A DNA stretch of 7,033 bases, taken from NCBI GenBank assembly GCA_023423215.1, contig JAFAFZ010000279.1:1-7033 (forward strand), given 5' to 3'. The notes under the pieces were generated by a model. The model saw nothing but the letters and a program-made list of their open reading frames with translations. It did not search any database and was not told where the DNA came from. Positions 6,094 through 7,033 of this stretch are shown piece after piece (position 1 is the first letter of the stretch; each line of letters opens with the position of its first letter). The stretch is from Actinomycetes bacterium. GTDB taxonomy: Bacteria > Actinomycetota > Acidimicrobiia > Acidimicrobiales > Microtrichaceae. The position numbers and the translations under genes were made by a program.

Positions 6094-7033
6094 GGCGGGG
6101 GCTCAGCTCCAGGGAGTCGATGAACCGATCGACGAAGTCGCGGTTGCGGGCGCGCCGCATGGGTGGGAGCACGTCCAACATGCGGTTGCGGTAGCGCGCC
6201 TCGGCCAGCCGTGGATCGCAGACCGCGACGACGCCCCGGTCCTCGGCCGTGCGGATCAGCCGCCCGACGCCCTGGGCGAGCTGCATGCCCGCGGCGGGCA
6301 CCGAGACCTCGCCGAAGGCCGAGTCGCCCACGAGGTCGCAGCGCGCCTCGACGATCGGGTCGCTCGGCACCGGGAACGGGATCTTGTCCAGCACCACCGC
6401 CGAGCAGGTCGTGCCGGGGCTCGACATGCCGGTCCAGAAGCTCGCCGTGGCGAACAGGCTGGTGTGCTCCTCCCGCACGAACTGCTCCTGGAGCACCGGG
6501 TTGGGTGCGTCGCCCTGGGCGATGATCGTGAAGCCGTCCAGGCGCTCGCGGCACCGCTCGACCGTGGCCCGCAGCATGCGCGTGGAGGTGAACAGCGCCA
6601 GGGTGCGGCCCTCGCAGCGACGGATCAGGTGCTCGACGACCTCGGCCACCTGCTCGGGCCAGTCGGGGTGGTTCGGCTTCTGCAACTTGGGCACGTAGAG
6701 CACCGCGTGGTCGCGGAAGTTGAACGGCGACTCGACGGCCACGAACTCGGCGTCGAGCCCGAGCCGGCGGGCGGTGCCCCGGTCCAGGGTGGCCGAGCAG
6801 CACACGACGGTGAGCTCCTCGTCGTCCCAGGCCCGGGCGCGCAGAGTGGCCGCGACGTCGATGCGGGTCAGACGGAGGGCGTGGCGGTGCCCCCGTGTCG
6901 GCTCGACCCACAGCACGGTGCCCGGACCGAGCTCCCCGAGCAGGCTCTGCGCGTCGTTCACGACCGCCTCGGCGGTGCGCACCGCTCGTTCGATGCGGTG
7001 CTTGGCCGTCGACTCGCCGGCGCTCTTCGCCGC
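6089..7033 (-). CDS. dinG: DinG/XPD-like ATP-dependent DNA helicase, C-terminal part
   Basis: The last 314 codons of a superfamily 2 helicase; the frame stays open to the right edge, so the start, the Walker A and DEAH motifs and any iron-sulfur cluster lie outside. The GTG at 6982 is an internal codon rather than the start, because 17 more in-frame codons precede it. In fragment numbering, the motif III-like SATL is at 80-83, LFTSTRML (motif IV-like) at 147-154, FWTGMSSPG at 199-207 where motif V belongs, DKIPFPVPSDP at 216-226, and QGVGRLIRTAEDRGVV at 254-269 as motif VI with the arginine finger. This order matches the C-terminal helicase domain of DinG-type 5'-3' DNA helicases, which act in repair and in unwinding of R-loops or other structures. 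Motif V is unusual: the family normally shows a W-(E/Q)-G-(V/I/L)-D pattern, and the acidic residue is missing here. The gene converges with the monooxygenase with no bases between the stops. Assignment to DinG itself, rather than a related paralogue, is less certain than the family. Confidence 0.88.
   Translation of the reverse strand, partial: AAKSAGESTAKHRIERAVRTAEAVVNDAQSLLGELGPGTVLWVEPTRGHRHALRLTRIDVAATLRARAWDDEELTVVCCSATLDRGTARRLGLDAEFVAVESPFNFRDHAVLYVPKLQKPNHPDWPEQVAEVVEHLIRRCEGRTLALFTSTRMLRATVERCRERLDGFTIIAQGDAPNPVLQEQFVREEHTSLFATASFWTGMSSPGTTCSAVVLDKIPFPVPSDPIVEARCDLVGDSAFGEVSVPAAGMQLAQGVGRLIRTAEDRGVVAVCDPRLAEARYRNRMLDVLPPMRRARNRDFVDRFIDSLELSPRP

Overview
The window is GC-rich throughout (roughly 70% by eye), with G/C-ending codons, tight gene packing and actinobacterial protein families. 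It looks like the chromosome of a high-GC actinomycete. A member of the Propionibacteriales/Nocardioidaceae is a reasonable guess from protein flavour, but the sequence alone does not prove it. I see no tRNA, rRNA, CRISPR array, insertion sequence, integrase or attachment site, and no change in composition suggesting recent transfer.

Layout, left to right: (1) the first 28 codons of a minus-strand FAD/NAD(P)-binding flavoprotein, running off the left edge; (2) a minus-strand secernin/peptidase C69-type Ntn-hydrolase whose stop overlaps the start of (1) as TGATG, so the two form a coupled operon; (3) a 199-bp divergent control region with a likely leaderless promoter for the hydrolase and several small repeats; (4) a plus-strand MMPL/RND-type membrane exporter of 804 residues; (5) a minus-strand thioredoxin with an intact WCGPC site, convergent with the exporter; (6) a 210-bp divergent control region with a striking 28-bp inverted repeat; (7) a plus-strand type I Baeyer-Villiger-like flavin monooxygenase; (8) the C-terminal 314 residues of a minus-strand DinG/XPD-like helicase, running off the right edge.

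No pathway clearly joins these genes. The Ntn-hydrolase and flavoprotein are the only pair that must be co-expressed. The hydrolase and MMPL exporter, and the thioredoxin and monooxygenase, are divergent pairs sharing control regions, which makes shared regulation possible but not shown. The long reading frames opposite the MMPL, hydrolase and monooxygenase genes are by-products of GC-rich codon use. I found no convincing new multi-gene system. The points most worth checking are the control-region architectures, the flavoprotein/Ntn-hydrolase coupling and an atypical helicase motif V.
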